Source: Paenibacillus sp. FSL R10-2782 (GTDB lineage Bacteria > Bacillota > Bacilli > Paenibacillales > Paenibacillaceae). From it: 64,000 bases of DNA. The stretch spans positions 4,207,001 to 4,271,000 of the forward strand of contig NZ_CP151951.1 of NCBI RefSeq assembly GCF_038592985.1, given 5' to 3'. Shown here piece by piece: positions 43,823 through 51,717 of the stretch. A model generated the notes under the pieces. That model did not search any database. It saw only the letters and a program-made list of their open reading frames with translations, and was not told the origin of the DNA. The translations under genes were made by a program, and so were the position numbers. The first letter of the stretch is position 1. Every line of letters starts with the position of its first letter.

Positions 43823-44941
43823 TTATGGAAATACGATCGACAGCAGTTGGTCAATCCGGTGACCATACGTGTGCTCACGCAGTGTCCGTTCCAGAGCACG
43901 CAAGGCAATCTCACGGCGTTCCTTTTCGTTCGTCAAATAAAACTCAATCTTCTCCAGCAGCTCCTGTTGGGAACTGTACGTCTCGATCTCTTCTCCCGGC
44001 TTGTAAAAACGAGCCAGATCATCCCGTGTGTCGGTCAGTTGCAAGGTGCCGCAGGCAGAAATTTCGAACGTGCGCGGATTCGGCGACGCCCCCGGAATTT
44101 TCAGCGCATTGTTATTCACTGAATCATCCTGATGCGAACGATGAAGATTAATGACAATTTTGCTGCCATTATACGTATCATTCGTCTCGACCGGAGACAT
44201 CCAGCGGCCTATCTCGATTTTGTCTCCGTACGATTGATAATCAGGGAGACGATCCCACCAGATTCCGTTGATTTTAATATTACGAGCCATGAGCTGCGGC
44301 ATAATCGGATTAAAGAAATAGATGCGATTCCAGTAGGCCGAGCCGGTAAACCCGATTTCACGCCGTACAGAAGCGGGAGAGCTAAGCGGGAAATATTGAG
44401 TCAGAAATGCCGCAAAGGGCAAGTAATGTACAGATGAGCAGCCAAGCTGACGGTACATTTCAATGCAATTCAGCTCTAGCGTGAACACATAGTCATAATG
44501 CGGGACAATTTGGGTCGTCGTGTCCGTGTAATAGGGATCATCCGTTAGCCAGATGGCGGTCGGAATGCCCAACTGACGTACCGCTTTCACCTGCTCCAGC
44601 GGAAGCTCCATCCCATCCAGCGCCAGCACCAGATTCGGACGGAGCTGAGCGGCTATATCACTTACTGGCTGACGGGGATCCGTTACAGTAACCTGAGCCG
44701 TCATGCTTTGCAATGTGGTAATCACCGCTTCATCCAGTGGAGAATAGGGCAGACCTTTACCGGAGGTTACATACAGCACATGAATTTGCCGAAAAGGGAA
44801 GACCGCCTTCGTCCGGGTAAGAATTGCATTGGCGCGTCCGCGCAAGTAGCCTTCATCGTAGCCGTCACTGATTCCCGCAGCTCTCCCCTTTTCCCAGGAG
44901 TTTGCAGCCGGGTCAAACGGTCCTGTCGTAGATATCGTCAT
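43823..44941 (-). CDS. CgeB-like glycosyltransferase
   Basis: A 372-residue protein. Residues 17-36 carry the spaced motif GRAAGISDGYDEGYLRG. A GT-B-like region follows, with LVLALDGMEL, the WLTDDPYY segment near residue 125 and FEISACGTLQLTD near residue 300, the last being characteristic of CgeB (spore maturation) proteins. CgeB of B. subtilis modifies the spore crust glycan. ATG 44941 follows GAGGAG. A near relative is encoded directly upstream at 44975. Confidence 0.85.
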   Translation of the reverse strand: MTISTTGPFDPAANSWEKGRAAGISDGYDEGYLRGRANAILTRTKAVFPFRQIHVLYVTSGKGLPYSPLDEAVITTLQSMTAQVTVTDPRQPVSDIAAQLRPNLVLALDGMELPLEQVKAVRQLGIPTAIWLTDDPYYTDTTTQIVPHYDYVFTLELNCIEMYRQLGCSSVHYLPFAAFLTQYFPLSSPASVRREIGFTGSAYWNRIYFFNPIMPQLMARNIKINGIWWDRLPDYQSYGDKIEIGRWMSPVETNDTYNGSKIVINLHRSHQDDSVNNNALKIPGASPNPRTFEISACGTLQLTDTRDDLARFYKPGEEIETYSSQQELLEKIEFYLTNEKERREIALRALERTLREHTYGHRIDQLLSIVFP

Positions 44942-44974
44942 CACTTTCACTCCTCACTGTTTTGGGTGTTTACT

Positions 44975-46066
44975 TTAGGCCATCGCCTTGTCCAGCAATT
45001 CTTCCATTCGATTGGTGTACAGATGCTTTTGCATGGTGGTGTGCAGCCCGCGCCAAGCCATGCGTTCACGTTCCCACTCATGCTTGAGATAGTAGTCCAG
45101 CTTGACCTTCAATTCCTCTACTCCACCAAAGGTTTCAATGTCATAGCCCGGTCGGTAATAGCGGCTCAAATCCTTCCGAATGTCCGTCATCTGGAGCGTG
45201 CCACAGGCAGCAATTTCGTAGGTCCGGGGATTAATGGACTCCGCTGACAGCTGATGTGTATTCCGGTTATCCAGTCCGGGGTCCGTCGGACGATGCAGAT
45301 TGATAACAATTTTGGACCCGTTGTAATATTTGGCCGTTTCCTCCGGCTCCATGAAGATTGGACGGATAAATCGGTCCAGCACATCCCGACGTTTCAGCCG
45401 ATCCCAGCTTCCACCCACGATCAGCACCCTTTTATCCGCCAAAAAAGAAGCAAGGTGGTCAAACAGCTTTACGCGGTTCCAAAAGGCATTCCCGATAAAG
45501 CAAATGTCATGCTGGTGCTCCCGCTCCACCCGCTGGGGATAAAAGATCCGGGCTGACGCAGCAAGCGGCAAATAATGTACCTGTGCCACTCCCTGATCTC
45601 GATAAAACGGCAGGCATGACATCTCGTGCGTAAATACAACATCGTAGGATTGGCAGATCAACGCCGTATCCTCCGTAAAGTAGGGATCATCTACAAACCA
45701 TATGGCCGTCTGAATACCCAGGCCCCGTATTTGCTGCACCTGCTCCAGATGATCCGGTGGAAAAACATGCAGCCCGTTCATGACCAGTACGAGCTCGGGT
45801 CGATGGACTTCGGCGTCAGCCAGCATTCTGGCAGGAGTACCGATGATGAATTCACTGCATATTTGGCTTAATGCCTCTTGTACCCCTGTGTCTATTGCGG
45901 CGAAGCCTTGCGGAATATACAGCACTTTCAAATGGCGAACAGCAGGCACCGTGGCCACGACCTGTGACAGAGCAGCCGCGCACCCCCCCATTCTGCGTCC
46001 TTCCCGATAGCCACATCGATAGGCTTCGCGTTTATTCCCGCTTCGTTGATCGTTCACATCCTTCAC
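44975..46066 (-). CDS. CgeB-like glycosyltransferase (paralogue)
   Basis: A 363-residue protein with the same plan as the downstream neighbour: N-terminal Gly-aromatic segment (AYRCGYREGRRMGG, residues 15-28), LVLVMNGLHV, WFVDDPYF near residue 137 and YEIAACGTLQMTD near residue 288. GTG 46066 or GTG 46057 may start it; neither ribosome site is ideal. First gene of the unit 44975-43823-42072. The pair differs enough to act on different acceptors or donors. Confidence 0.85.
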   Translation of the reverse strand: MKDVNDQRSGNKREAYRCGYREGRRMGGCAAALSQVVATVPAVRHLKVLYIPQGFAAIDTGVQEALSQICSEFIIGTPARMLADAEVHRPELVLVMNGLHVFPPDHLEQVQQIRGLGIQTAIWFVDDPYFTEDTALICQSYDVVFTHEMSCLPFYRDQGVAQVHYLPLAASARIFYPQRVEREHQHDICFIGNAFWNRVKLFDHLASFLADKRVLIVGGSWDRLKRRDVLDRFIRPIFMEPEETAKYYNGSKIVINLHRPTDPGLDNRNTHQLSAESINPRTYEIAACGTLQMTDIRKDLSRYYRPGYDIETFGGVEELKVKLDYYLKHEWERERMAWRGLHTTMQKHLYTNRMEELLDKAMA

Positions 46067-46195
46067 CCTGTCCTGTTGTAGAATAAACTTCTGTTACTCC
46101 TAAACTATATGCGGAGGGGTCAAACGCATCATGGACGACTGCCACTGCCCGGACAAAATTGGCGTTTGCCCGTCCATCTGCCAAACAACAAATAA

Positions 46196-46218
46196 CCCCG
46201 AGGCTGTTAGCTTCGGGG
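46196..46218 (-). terminator. terminator of the small-protein operon
   Basis: CCCCGAGGC (46196-46204) and GCTTCGGGG (46210-46218) pair with one G-U. On the minus strand a T-rich tract follows. It closes the operon 47553-46248. Confidence 0.8.
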
Positions 46219-46247
46219 GATCAGCAGCAATAGATGATGTTCACGGT

Positions 46248-46607
46248 TTACTGGGCCTTGTAAGCGACTTGGTGTCCATCTTCGTAGCCTTTGGCAAAGC
46301 CTGAATTGAAGCCCTCGTTATAGGCAGCATCATATCCCTGCTGGAATGCCTGTGGATCATGCTCCAGCACAACAGGCTCGGGCTGTGGATTCTCCGCAGC
46401 AGGAGCTGTAGACTGGGTGGACTGAGGTTTTTTCTCCCGACGCAGATGAGGACGACTTCTACGGGCGGAGTGAAGCCCTCTTTTACGCCGTCTTAAAGCA
46501 AGCAGACGTTTTCTTCTCAGCTTTAATCTTCGGATACTCGAACGCCGGGTACTTTTGCGTCTTTTGCGGGCTTTTCCCCGCGTAAAGCGTTCCCACCGTA
46601 TTCTCAT
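46248..46607 (-). CDS. Arg-rich protein with C-terminal Gly-aromatic repeat
   Basis: A 119-residue protein of two halves. Residues 1-62 are a very basic stretch dominated by Arg, Lys and Leu. After a Gln/Pro/Ala linker, residues 85-115 contain GYDAAYNEGFNSGFAKGYEDG, a period-4 pattern of Gly and aromatic residues on an acidic background. ATG 46607 lies eight bases after AAGGAGG; ATG 46613 is too close. No known family. The basic half could bind acidic glycan, DNA or coat layers, and the repeat resembles the motif in the CgeB-like enzymes nearby. Last gene of a four-gene unit. Confidence 0.75.
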   Translation of the reverse strand: MRIRWERFTRGKARKRRKSTRRSSIRRLKLRRKRLLALRRRKRGLHSARRSRPHLRREKKPQSTQSTAPAAENPQPEPVVLEHDPQAFQQGYDAAYNEGFNSGFAKGYEDGHQVAYKAQ

Positions 46608-46619
46608 TCTCATTCCTCC

Positions 46620-46904
46620 TTAGTTTCCTCGTCGTTGTTGCGTTTTTGGAACAGGCAGCTGGAGCCACGGCTGAGTCGGTTTACCATACACCTGCCGTCT
46701 TAATGGTATGCCCGCCAGCATCTGCGTGATTTTCCCCTGGTAGTTGCTGAGCACACGAATGGTTTCTTCCAGACGGGTAGCGGACATATCCGCATGGGGC
46801 GTCAAGTCCGCAAGACTGCTCAGCATCCGGGCAACGGCATGCTGGCTGGCAGCAATGGACTCCATCATATCCAGCTTGATCTCACGTTCGCGCCTCATGC
46901 TCAT
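46620..46904 (-). CDS. small helical protein of spore-glycan operon
   Basis: A 94-residue protein, predicted almost wholly alpha-helical for residues 1-65 (MMESIAASQHAVARMLSSLAD, then LSNYQGKITQMLAGI), with a Pro-rich tail. Its stop/start junction with the preceding gene is TAATG. No named family. Size, helix pattern and Met/Leu heptads resemble the two proteins encoded immediately upstream, suggesting a divergent tandem family. Confidence 0.7.
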   Translation of the reverse strand: MSMRREREIKLDMMESIAASQHAVARMLSSLADLTPHADMSATRLEETIRVLSNYQGKITQMLAGIPLRRQVYGKPTQPWLQLPVPKTQQRRGN

Positions 46905-47236
46905 TAGCTCATATCCCCCGGTCCCATTCCTCCCATCATCCCTTCCATTCCGCCACCCTGCTGCTCATCCTGATCCAGTAATGCCTTGAGATTACTGCAC
47001 AGTCCGGTTTGAAGTCGGGTTAAACCCTCCAGCATTTCCACCATCTGCTCATGAATTTCCAAAGGCCGTCCCAATTGTTCTTCATCCGTGTCAAATGCGT
47101 GAGGCTCCAGATGGTTTAGCGTCCAATTACGCATTTTTTCGGCTTCTACCGCCTTGGCCTCCAGGATCATGGACACATTCCATTGCATTTTGGAAGCTGC
47201 GTCCAGCATATGAATCATTGCTTTTTCCCTACTCAT
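46904..47236 (-). CDS. small helical protein of spore-glycan operon
   Basis: A 110-residue protein with two long predicted helices (residues 4-45, rich in Met, Ala and Glu, and 55-88) and a Gly/Met-rich tail (GGGMEGMMGGMG). ATG 47236 follows GGGAGTGA. No named family. A four-helix bundle by dimerisation is plausible. Between two proteins of similar build in one operon with glycosyltransferase genes on both sides. Confidence 0.72.
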   Translation of the reverse strand: MSREKAMIHMLDAASKMQWNVSMILEAKAVEAEKMRNWTLNHLEPHAFDTDEEQLGRPLEIHEQMVEMLEGLTRLQTGLCSNLKALLDQDEQQGGGMEGMMGGMGPGDMS

Positions 47237-47265
47237 GTGTTCACTCCCTGCCCTCGGTTGGTACG

Positions 47266-47553
47266 TTACTCCTCGTCCGGGTATGCCGTCTCTTTCACGA
47301 CACGAACGAGCATTTCAGCCATTGCTTCCTGAAGATCGGCAATACCGTTCAAGTAGGCAACAATGCTTTTGTTTACTTGTCCCGAGCTGTCGAGAATACC
47401 CGGAATTCCATCAAAACGCGGCTCTTCGTCCGGCAGTTCATGTATGATCTGCGACATGCGCACGACCACCTGCCGCTCCGCATCCAACAGCCTTGACATC
47501 TGCTGCTGCGAGTGCGAAATATGGATCAGCAAATCATCAATCTCGTTATGCAT
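47266..47553 (-). CDS. small helical protein of spore-glycan operon
   Basis: A 95-residue protein, first gene of the four-gene unit, with ATG 47553 after AAGGAGGG. Two predicted amphipathic helices (residues 3-38 and 54-88) are joined by a loop containing GIPGILDSSGQ. Acidic overall, unlike the very basic partner encoded at 46248. No named family. It may form complexes with the other three small proteins; opposite charges make pairing with the Arg-rich one attractive but unproven. Confidence 0.72.
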   Translation of the reverse strand: MHNEIDDLLIHISHSQQQMSRLLDAERQVVVRMSQIIHELPDEEPRFDGIPGILDSSGQVNKSIVAYLNGIADLQEAMAEMLVRVVKETAYPDEE

Positions 47554-47672
47554 AAGGCCCTCCTTAATGTGCTCCGCCGTGCGGAACGCACGAATTGCCT
47601 ACAGGCTTTCCGCTACTACAGCGTATGCGGAAGCGGGGAGTCGGTTCCGCATAAAAGCGCCTATTCCGATCA

Positions 47673-49184
47673 TTACAAATGCCCGTGCAGCACAGGTGGC
47701 GCAATAATAGGCTGCTCCTCCGCCAAATCCGACAAATCTCCGGGGGATACCAGTCGAATCCGATAGTCAGCTGCCCGCCAGCTCATGGCGGCATAGGGGG
47801 TAAGGAACGGCCTTTTCCAGCCATTCCCGATCTGATAAAGTTGCCCGCCTTCGGCATAAAGGACCTCAATCCACCGCTTGCGTTGATCCGGGGCATTAAG
47901 CGTGGGAAGTGCGGGCATGTTCTCCAATTCCGGAGCAGCCAGCACAGGGACAGGTTCTTCTGGCACAAGAGATGCAGAAGGCGAAACGGCTTCCACATTT
48001 TGCAGAACAACCGGCTGTACAACTACAGGTACATCCACGACATCAGAAATCGCCACCTCTGGCTTTGGCACCAACGGAAGTGCCATTAGATCAAGCTGTG
48101 ACACCCTGACCGGGGCAACGTCTTCGCCTCCTGTATCTCTGACTCTATGCAGAAGCCGCCTTCTCCCTGGCTCCAGCCGATATATTGCACCGGACGGTCC
48201 CTGAACGAGTACTCCAACGGGATAAAAGGTTGCCGCCGACACGTGTCTGTCCTTGGTTGGCGGTATCTGGCTGTCCGGCTCTGCTGTTCCGAACTTCAGG
48301 TTGTGGAGCAGCTTATCCCCATCCCCCCACTTTTGGACAAAAAAGGATCGGTTCCGACTCCCTTTCTCCGTCAAACCACCTTCTCCGGTCGTCTGGGGAG
48401 AGGCATAAGCCGTGTCCCGATCACTTTCTGTGCAATGGATATAAGCATCTCTCGCAATAACCAGACGTGTCCCCAGTATGCGTACACGCAGCAGCCAATC
48501 TGCATCTGCTTCCTGACCACTGTAACAGCCTTCGTCCCAATACCCCGTCTTTTCCAGCGTCTCTCTGCGCAGCAGCATACAAAATCCGGCCAGACTTTTG
48601 GTTTCCCGCCATACGGCCGGATTGGAAACATTATGAGAAATAGCGAAATGACGAGCTTCATTTTCGTGCGTATAAGGCACCTCAATCTGTTGCTCTCCGA
48701 ACGGACCGTTCGTTACAGGCCCGACGACACCAATACGCGGATCACTGTGCAAGCACTCCAGCAAACGATCCAGCCAACCTGGCGTTACCAGCGCATTTGG
48801 GTCCAGCACCACAAGGGTCGTGCCTTTCGCCATCATCAGCCCCTGATTCAAGCCGCCTGTCAAATGAATGTCCTTTTTGAGCAGCGCATAACGCACAGCA
48901 ATGCTTTTACGAAGCAGATAGATGCGTGTCCCGTCCATTGAGCCGCAATCCACCACAATGATTTCATGCGGCTGACTTGTATTTTCCTCAATACGATGAA
49001 TACATGTACGAAGTTGATGCAACTGATTATAGGACGGAATGATAATACTGACGCCTTCAAAAACCTTGCCGAACGAAGCCTGGCCCAATCTACTGCCCTG
49101 CTCCCGGCCCCTTTTATATCCCGCCCAATAGCCTTTCTTACTGAGCCGCTTGCTGTGTTTCCTTTTTATACTCAGGCGTTTCAT
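47673..49184 (-). CDS. family 2 glycosyltransferase with N-terminal Gly-aromatic motif and C-terminal extension
   Basis: A 503-residue protein. Residues 1-35 are basic and contain KKGYWAGYKRGREQGSRLG. A GT2 domain follows (SIIIPSYNQL near 46, VVDCGSMDGT near 78, VVLDPNAL near 123, GVVGPVTN near 150). After residue 275 come a hydrophilic region, a Val/Pro-rich linker and a C-terminal module of about 80 residues with repeated Trp and Tyr that may bind carbohydrate. ATG 49184 follows GGAGGAGTGA. A near-perfect sigma-K promoter lies 33 nt upstream, so it starts its own transcription unit. Confidence 0.88.
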   Translation of the reverse strand: MKRLSIKRKHSKRLSKKGYWAGYKRGREQGSRLGQASFGKVFEGVSIIIPSYNQLHQLRTCIHRIEENTSQPHEIIVVDCGSMDGTRIYLLRKSIAVRYALLKKDIHLTGGLNQGLMMAKGTTLVVLDPNALVTPGWLDRLLECLHSDPRIGVVGPVTNGPFGEQQIEVPYTHENEARHFAISHNVSNPAVWRETKSLAGFCMLLRRETLEKTGYWDEGCYSGQEADADWLLRVRILGTRLVIARDAYIHCTESDRDTAYASPQTTGEGGLTEKGSRNRSFFVQKWGDGDKLLHNLKFGTAEPDSQIPPTKDRHVSAATFYPVGVLVQGPSGAIYRLEPGRRRLLHRVRDTGGEDVAPVRVSQLDLMALPLVPKPEVAISDVVDVPVVVQPVVLQNVEAVSPSASLVPEEPVPVLAAPELENMPALPTLNAPDQRKRWIEVLYAEGGQLYQIGNGWKRPFLTPYAAMSWRAADYRIRLVSPGDLSDLAEEQPIIAPPVLHGHL

Positions 49185-49216
49185 GCCGTTCACTCCTCCG
49201 GGTGGCATTATGTCCA

Positions 49217-49244
49217 TAATATATGCCTAACCCGGATAAATGGT
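49217..49244 (-). promoter_or_regulatory. candidate sigma-K promoter
   Basis: On the minus strand AC (49244-49243), 17 nt, CATATATTA (49225-49217), an exact CATANNNTA, 33 nt before the GT2 start at 49184. Confidence 0.65.
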
Positions 49245-49256
49245 GTATCGCTGAGA

Positions 49257-49988
49257 TCAGGGGAGAAGGCCTTTCATTTTTACCCCGGCTTCCTGAAGGG
49301 AATCGAAGGTCCCCGCATCGCTCCAATACCGCCGCAAAATGTCGTATTCAAGCCTGCCTTCTGCTGCATAGCAATTGTTTACATCCGTGATTTCAAGCTC
49401 ACCACGCGCCGAAGGCGTAATTTGCCGGATCTTATCGAACACGGCGGTATCGTACATGTAGATGCCGGTTACACAATATCTGGACTGGGGATGCTGCGGC
49501 TTTTCTTCAATCCGTACAATGCTCTCTGGCCGCTCGGGATCAAATACGGGTACTCCGTAGCGGTGGGCATCTGCCACCTTTTTTAACAATACCCTGGCGC
49601 TCCCCGGAGGCTGCTGACCGAACCGTTCAATAACAGGTCCCAGATCTTCCTTGAACAAATTATCACCCAGCAAAACAGTAAATTTTTCTCCTGGCTCCAT
49701 GTAGCTTTTCGCCAGTTCCAGTGCTTCTGCAATGCCGCCCGCCTTTTCCTGAATCCGGTACGTCAGTTGGACACCATAATTGCTGCCACTACCTAGAAAA
49801 TCGGTATACAGCCCGGCCGATTGTTTGCCAATAATAAGAAGCATATCGGTAATTCCCGCCTGTCGCAGTCTTTCGATACCATACACGATCATGGGATACT
49901 TGCCGACCGGAAGCAGGTGCTTGTTGAGTAATGAAGTCAACGGATGAAGGCGCGATCCGGTTCCTCCTGCGAGAATAACCCCTTTCAT
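49257..49988 (-). CDS. sugar-1-phosphate nucleotidylyltransferase (RmlA-like)
   Basis: A 243-residue protein with the signature ILAGGTGSRLHPLT (residues 4-17), the KYPMIVY segment near residue 30 and LLGDNLF near residue 105. It activates a sugar-1-phosphate to an NDP-sugar, typically dTDP-glucose. It is about 45 residues shorter than classical RmlA and no rmlB or rmlC is nearby, so the product may be UDP-glucose or dTDP-glucose used directly. ATG 49988 overlaps the upstream stop in ATGA and follows GGAGGAAGG. Confidence 0.88.
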   Translation of the reverse strand: MKGVILAGGTGSRLHPLTSLLNKHLLPVGKYPMIVYGIERLRQAGITDMLLIIGKQSAGLYTDFLGSGSNYGVQLTYRIQEKAGGIAEALELAKSYMEPGEKFTVLLGDNLFKEDLGPVIERFGQQPPGSARVLLKKVADAHRYGVPVFDPERPESIVRIEEKPQHPQSRYCVTGIYMYDTAVFDKIRQITPSARGELEITDVNNCYAAEGRLEYDILRRYWSDAGTFDSLQEAGVKMKGLLP

Positions 49989-50785
49989 ATCTTCCTTCCT
50001 CCTTCGACAGCATGTTCGGTGAATGAAGATCCACCATTTCCAGTCTCGATGAACGCTCTGGGGTCCAAGTTCCATTTGTCCATAAACAAACGATAATTCC
50101 GCTCAATCAACTCTTCGACCCAGGCAGATTCCGAGCGTGAAAAGCTCGCACTCCCCTGATGATAGACAAAACAATCGTTGCACATCAACAGTTTGTAGCC
50201 ATGTACACGTGCGCGCAGACAATAATCGTCATCCTCATAATGCCCGGGGTTAAAACGTTCATCCAGTAATCCGATCCGTTCCATCAGCTCACGCCGGAAC
50301 ATCAGACAAAACCCGACCAGCCGCTTGACCTCCTGCCATCTGGACGGATTACTTGCATTATTCTGCTCTGCAAACTGGAGACAGCTATCCAGATCCCCTG
50401 CTAATCCGTCAATCTGCTGAGTACCGCTAGCATAATTCGTCACTGGTCCCACCAGTCCCACTGTGCTTTGGCTCCGCAATGCAACCAGCATATTGGATAA
50501 CCATCCCCGTGTAACCGTCACATCATTATTCAAAATAACGAGCTGATCACCCGAAGCCAGCCGAAGCCCTTGATTACAAGCTGCCGGAAAACCCCGGTTT
50601 TCGGGGAGACGGATACTGATCAGCCGCTCGGCTTCACAAAAATCATCCGTTCCGTCATTTGAAGCGTTGTCCGCAACAATAATTTCATAAGGCACATCTG
50701 TCGTATGTGTCCGAATCGCCTCAATACACGGCTTGAGCAGGTGCAAACCGTTATAGGTCGGAATAATAATGCTCGTCAGACTCAT
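49985..50785 (-). CDS. family 2 glycosyltransferase
   Basis: A 266-residue GT2 enzyme: TSIIIPTYNGL near residue 4, VADNASNDGT near residue 37, NNDVTVTRGW (DXD equivalent) near residue 84, VGLVGPVTNY near residue 110 and EDDDYCLR near residue 200. This is the WcaA/rhamnosyltransferase-like class. ATG 50785 follows GGGAGGAAT; a far upstream in-frame start at 51148 lies inside the preceding gene. Its core resembles the GT2 domain of the protein at 47673-49184. Confidence 0.9.
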   Translation of the reverse strand: MSLTSIIIPTYNGLHLLKPCIEAIRTHTTDVPYEIIVADNASNDGTDDFCEAERLISIRLPENRGFPAACNQGLRLASGDQLVILNNDVTVTRGWLSNMLVALRSQSTVGLVGPVTNYASGTQQIDGLAGDLDSCLQFAEQNNASNPSRWQEVKRLVGFCLMFRRELMERIGLLDERFNPGHYEDDDYCLRARVHGYKLLMCNDCFVYHQGSASFSRSESAWVEELIERNYRLFMDKWNLDPRAFIETGNGGSSFTEHAVEGGRKI

Positions 50786-51717
50786 CGTGCATTCCTCCCT
50801 TTGGCGACGTCGGCCCGTGTTGGAACAGGTCCCAACGGGAAAGCTCCGGCTACCTGAAACACCCCAGCCAGTGCCTCCGCATGATCGCCGACGATCAATT
50901 GCTCCATGGCATTCCCTTTGCCGATATTGATAGTCCGCTTGCGGTTTGTTCCAATGACGTCTACGGCATGTACTGCCGTCACCTTCATACCGTGCAGTAT
51001 CGCCATAGCGTGGGCTTTCGGCGGAACAGCGAGCATAGCCGGACCGAGCAGCTCCAGCGAACGTCGTGATAACGCGTGCGGTACAGCGGTCAAGGAGCTT
51101 GCTCCCAGATCCGGCCTGCGCAACACGCGGTTCAGGAACCCTTTGCACCGGGTCACGCTGTCCTGCCGGAAGTAAGGTGGCAAATGTCTGCTCAGATCAT
51201 TAAGTGCCAAATCCGTTCCTTGATCCACTGCATAGAGGAACGGCAGCAAGTCAAACGCAGGAATCGGCAGATCCCCGTCTACGAACAATACGATTTCAGC
51301 CTGCGTCATACGTGCGCCTACCGCCCGTCCGACATCATGCCCGAGCCGAGTCGGCACGCTGACGAGAGTCACACCCGGATGATGCTTCGCTACTATAGAA
51401 CGCGTGCCATCCGTGCAACCGTTCAATACGACGATGATGTCCGTAAGAGGCAGCTTTTCCAGCTCGCTCAGCACCCCGCCAATCGTAGATTCCTCGTTGC
51501 AGGCGCTGACCACTGCGGCGGCTGTCCCCCGCAGCAGCATATCCTCGGGCAATGCCCGTACCTCCAGCGGATTTGCTTCGGTCATTTTCCCTCGCTGGGG
51601 CGCGGGTTTCCTCACCCTGCGGCTATCCATCATAGTCGTTGTTCCATGTCTTCGCTGTACACGTCGTATGCCCCGGCTTCGGTCATCACGCCTCCCTTTT
51701 CGATACATTCTGCTCAC
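50782..51717 (-). CDS. DPM-like family 2 glycosyltransferase with Arg-rich N-terminus
   Basis: A 311-residue protein. Residues 1-45 are very basic (repeated RR, RK and KGRR). The GT2 fold follows with VVSACNEESTIGGVL near residue 68, VVLNGCTDGT near 94 and FVDGDLPI near 147, the DXD-type metal site. It resembles the polyprenol-phosphate sugar synthase class but lacks membrane segments. GTG 51717 overlaps the preceding stop (GTGA) after GAGGTGA. It is a tandem paralogue of the upstream gene at 51714-52646. Confidence 0.85.
   Translation of the reverse strand: MSRMYRKGRRDDRSRGIRRVQRRHGTTTMMDSRRVRKPAPQRGKMTEANPLEVRALPEDMLLRGTAAAVVSACNEESTIGGVLSELEKLPLTDIIVVLNGCTDGTRSIVAKHHPGVTLVSVPTRLGHDVGRAVGARMTQAEIVLFVDGDLPIPAFDLLPFLYAVDQGTDLALNDLSRHLPPYFRQDSVTRCKGFLNRVLRRPDLGASSLTAVPHALSRRSLELLGPAMLAVPPKAHAMAILHGMKVTAVHAVDVIGTNRKRTINIGKGNAMEQLIVGDHAEALAGVFQVAGAFPLGPVPTRADVAKGRNAR

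Noticed and set aside
46081..46115. Sigma-K promoter before the CgeB-like operon
   Set aside because: CATATAGTT on the minus strand lacks the terminal TA and has no AC at 16-17 nt. It fits a sigma-E -10 slightly better but without a convincing -35, so no promoter was called.
47554..47672. Sigma-K promoter before the small-protein operon
   Set aside because: AC-N16-CATACGCTG is present on the minus strand but the -10 ends in TG, not TA. It is suggestive only and not listed as a feature.
49257..49988. dTDP-L-rhamnose biosynthesis from the RmlA-like gene
   Set aside because: No rmlB or rmlC lies nearby, and the RmlD-like protein at 39061 belongs to a different operon with UDP-GlcNAc enzymes.
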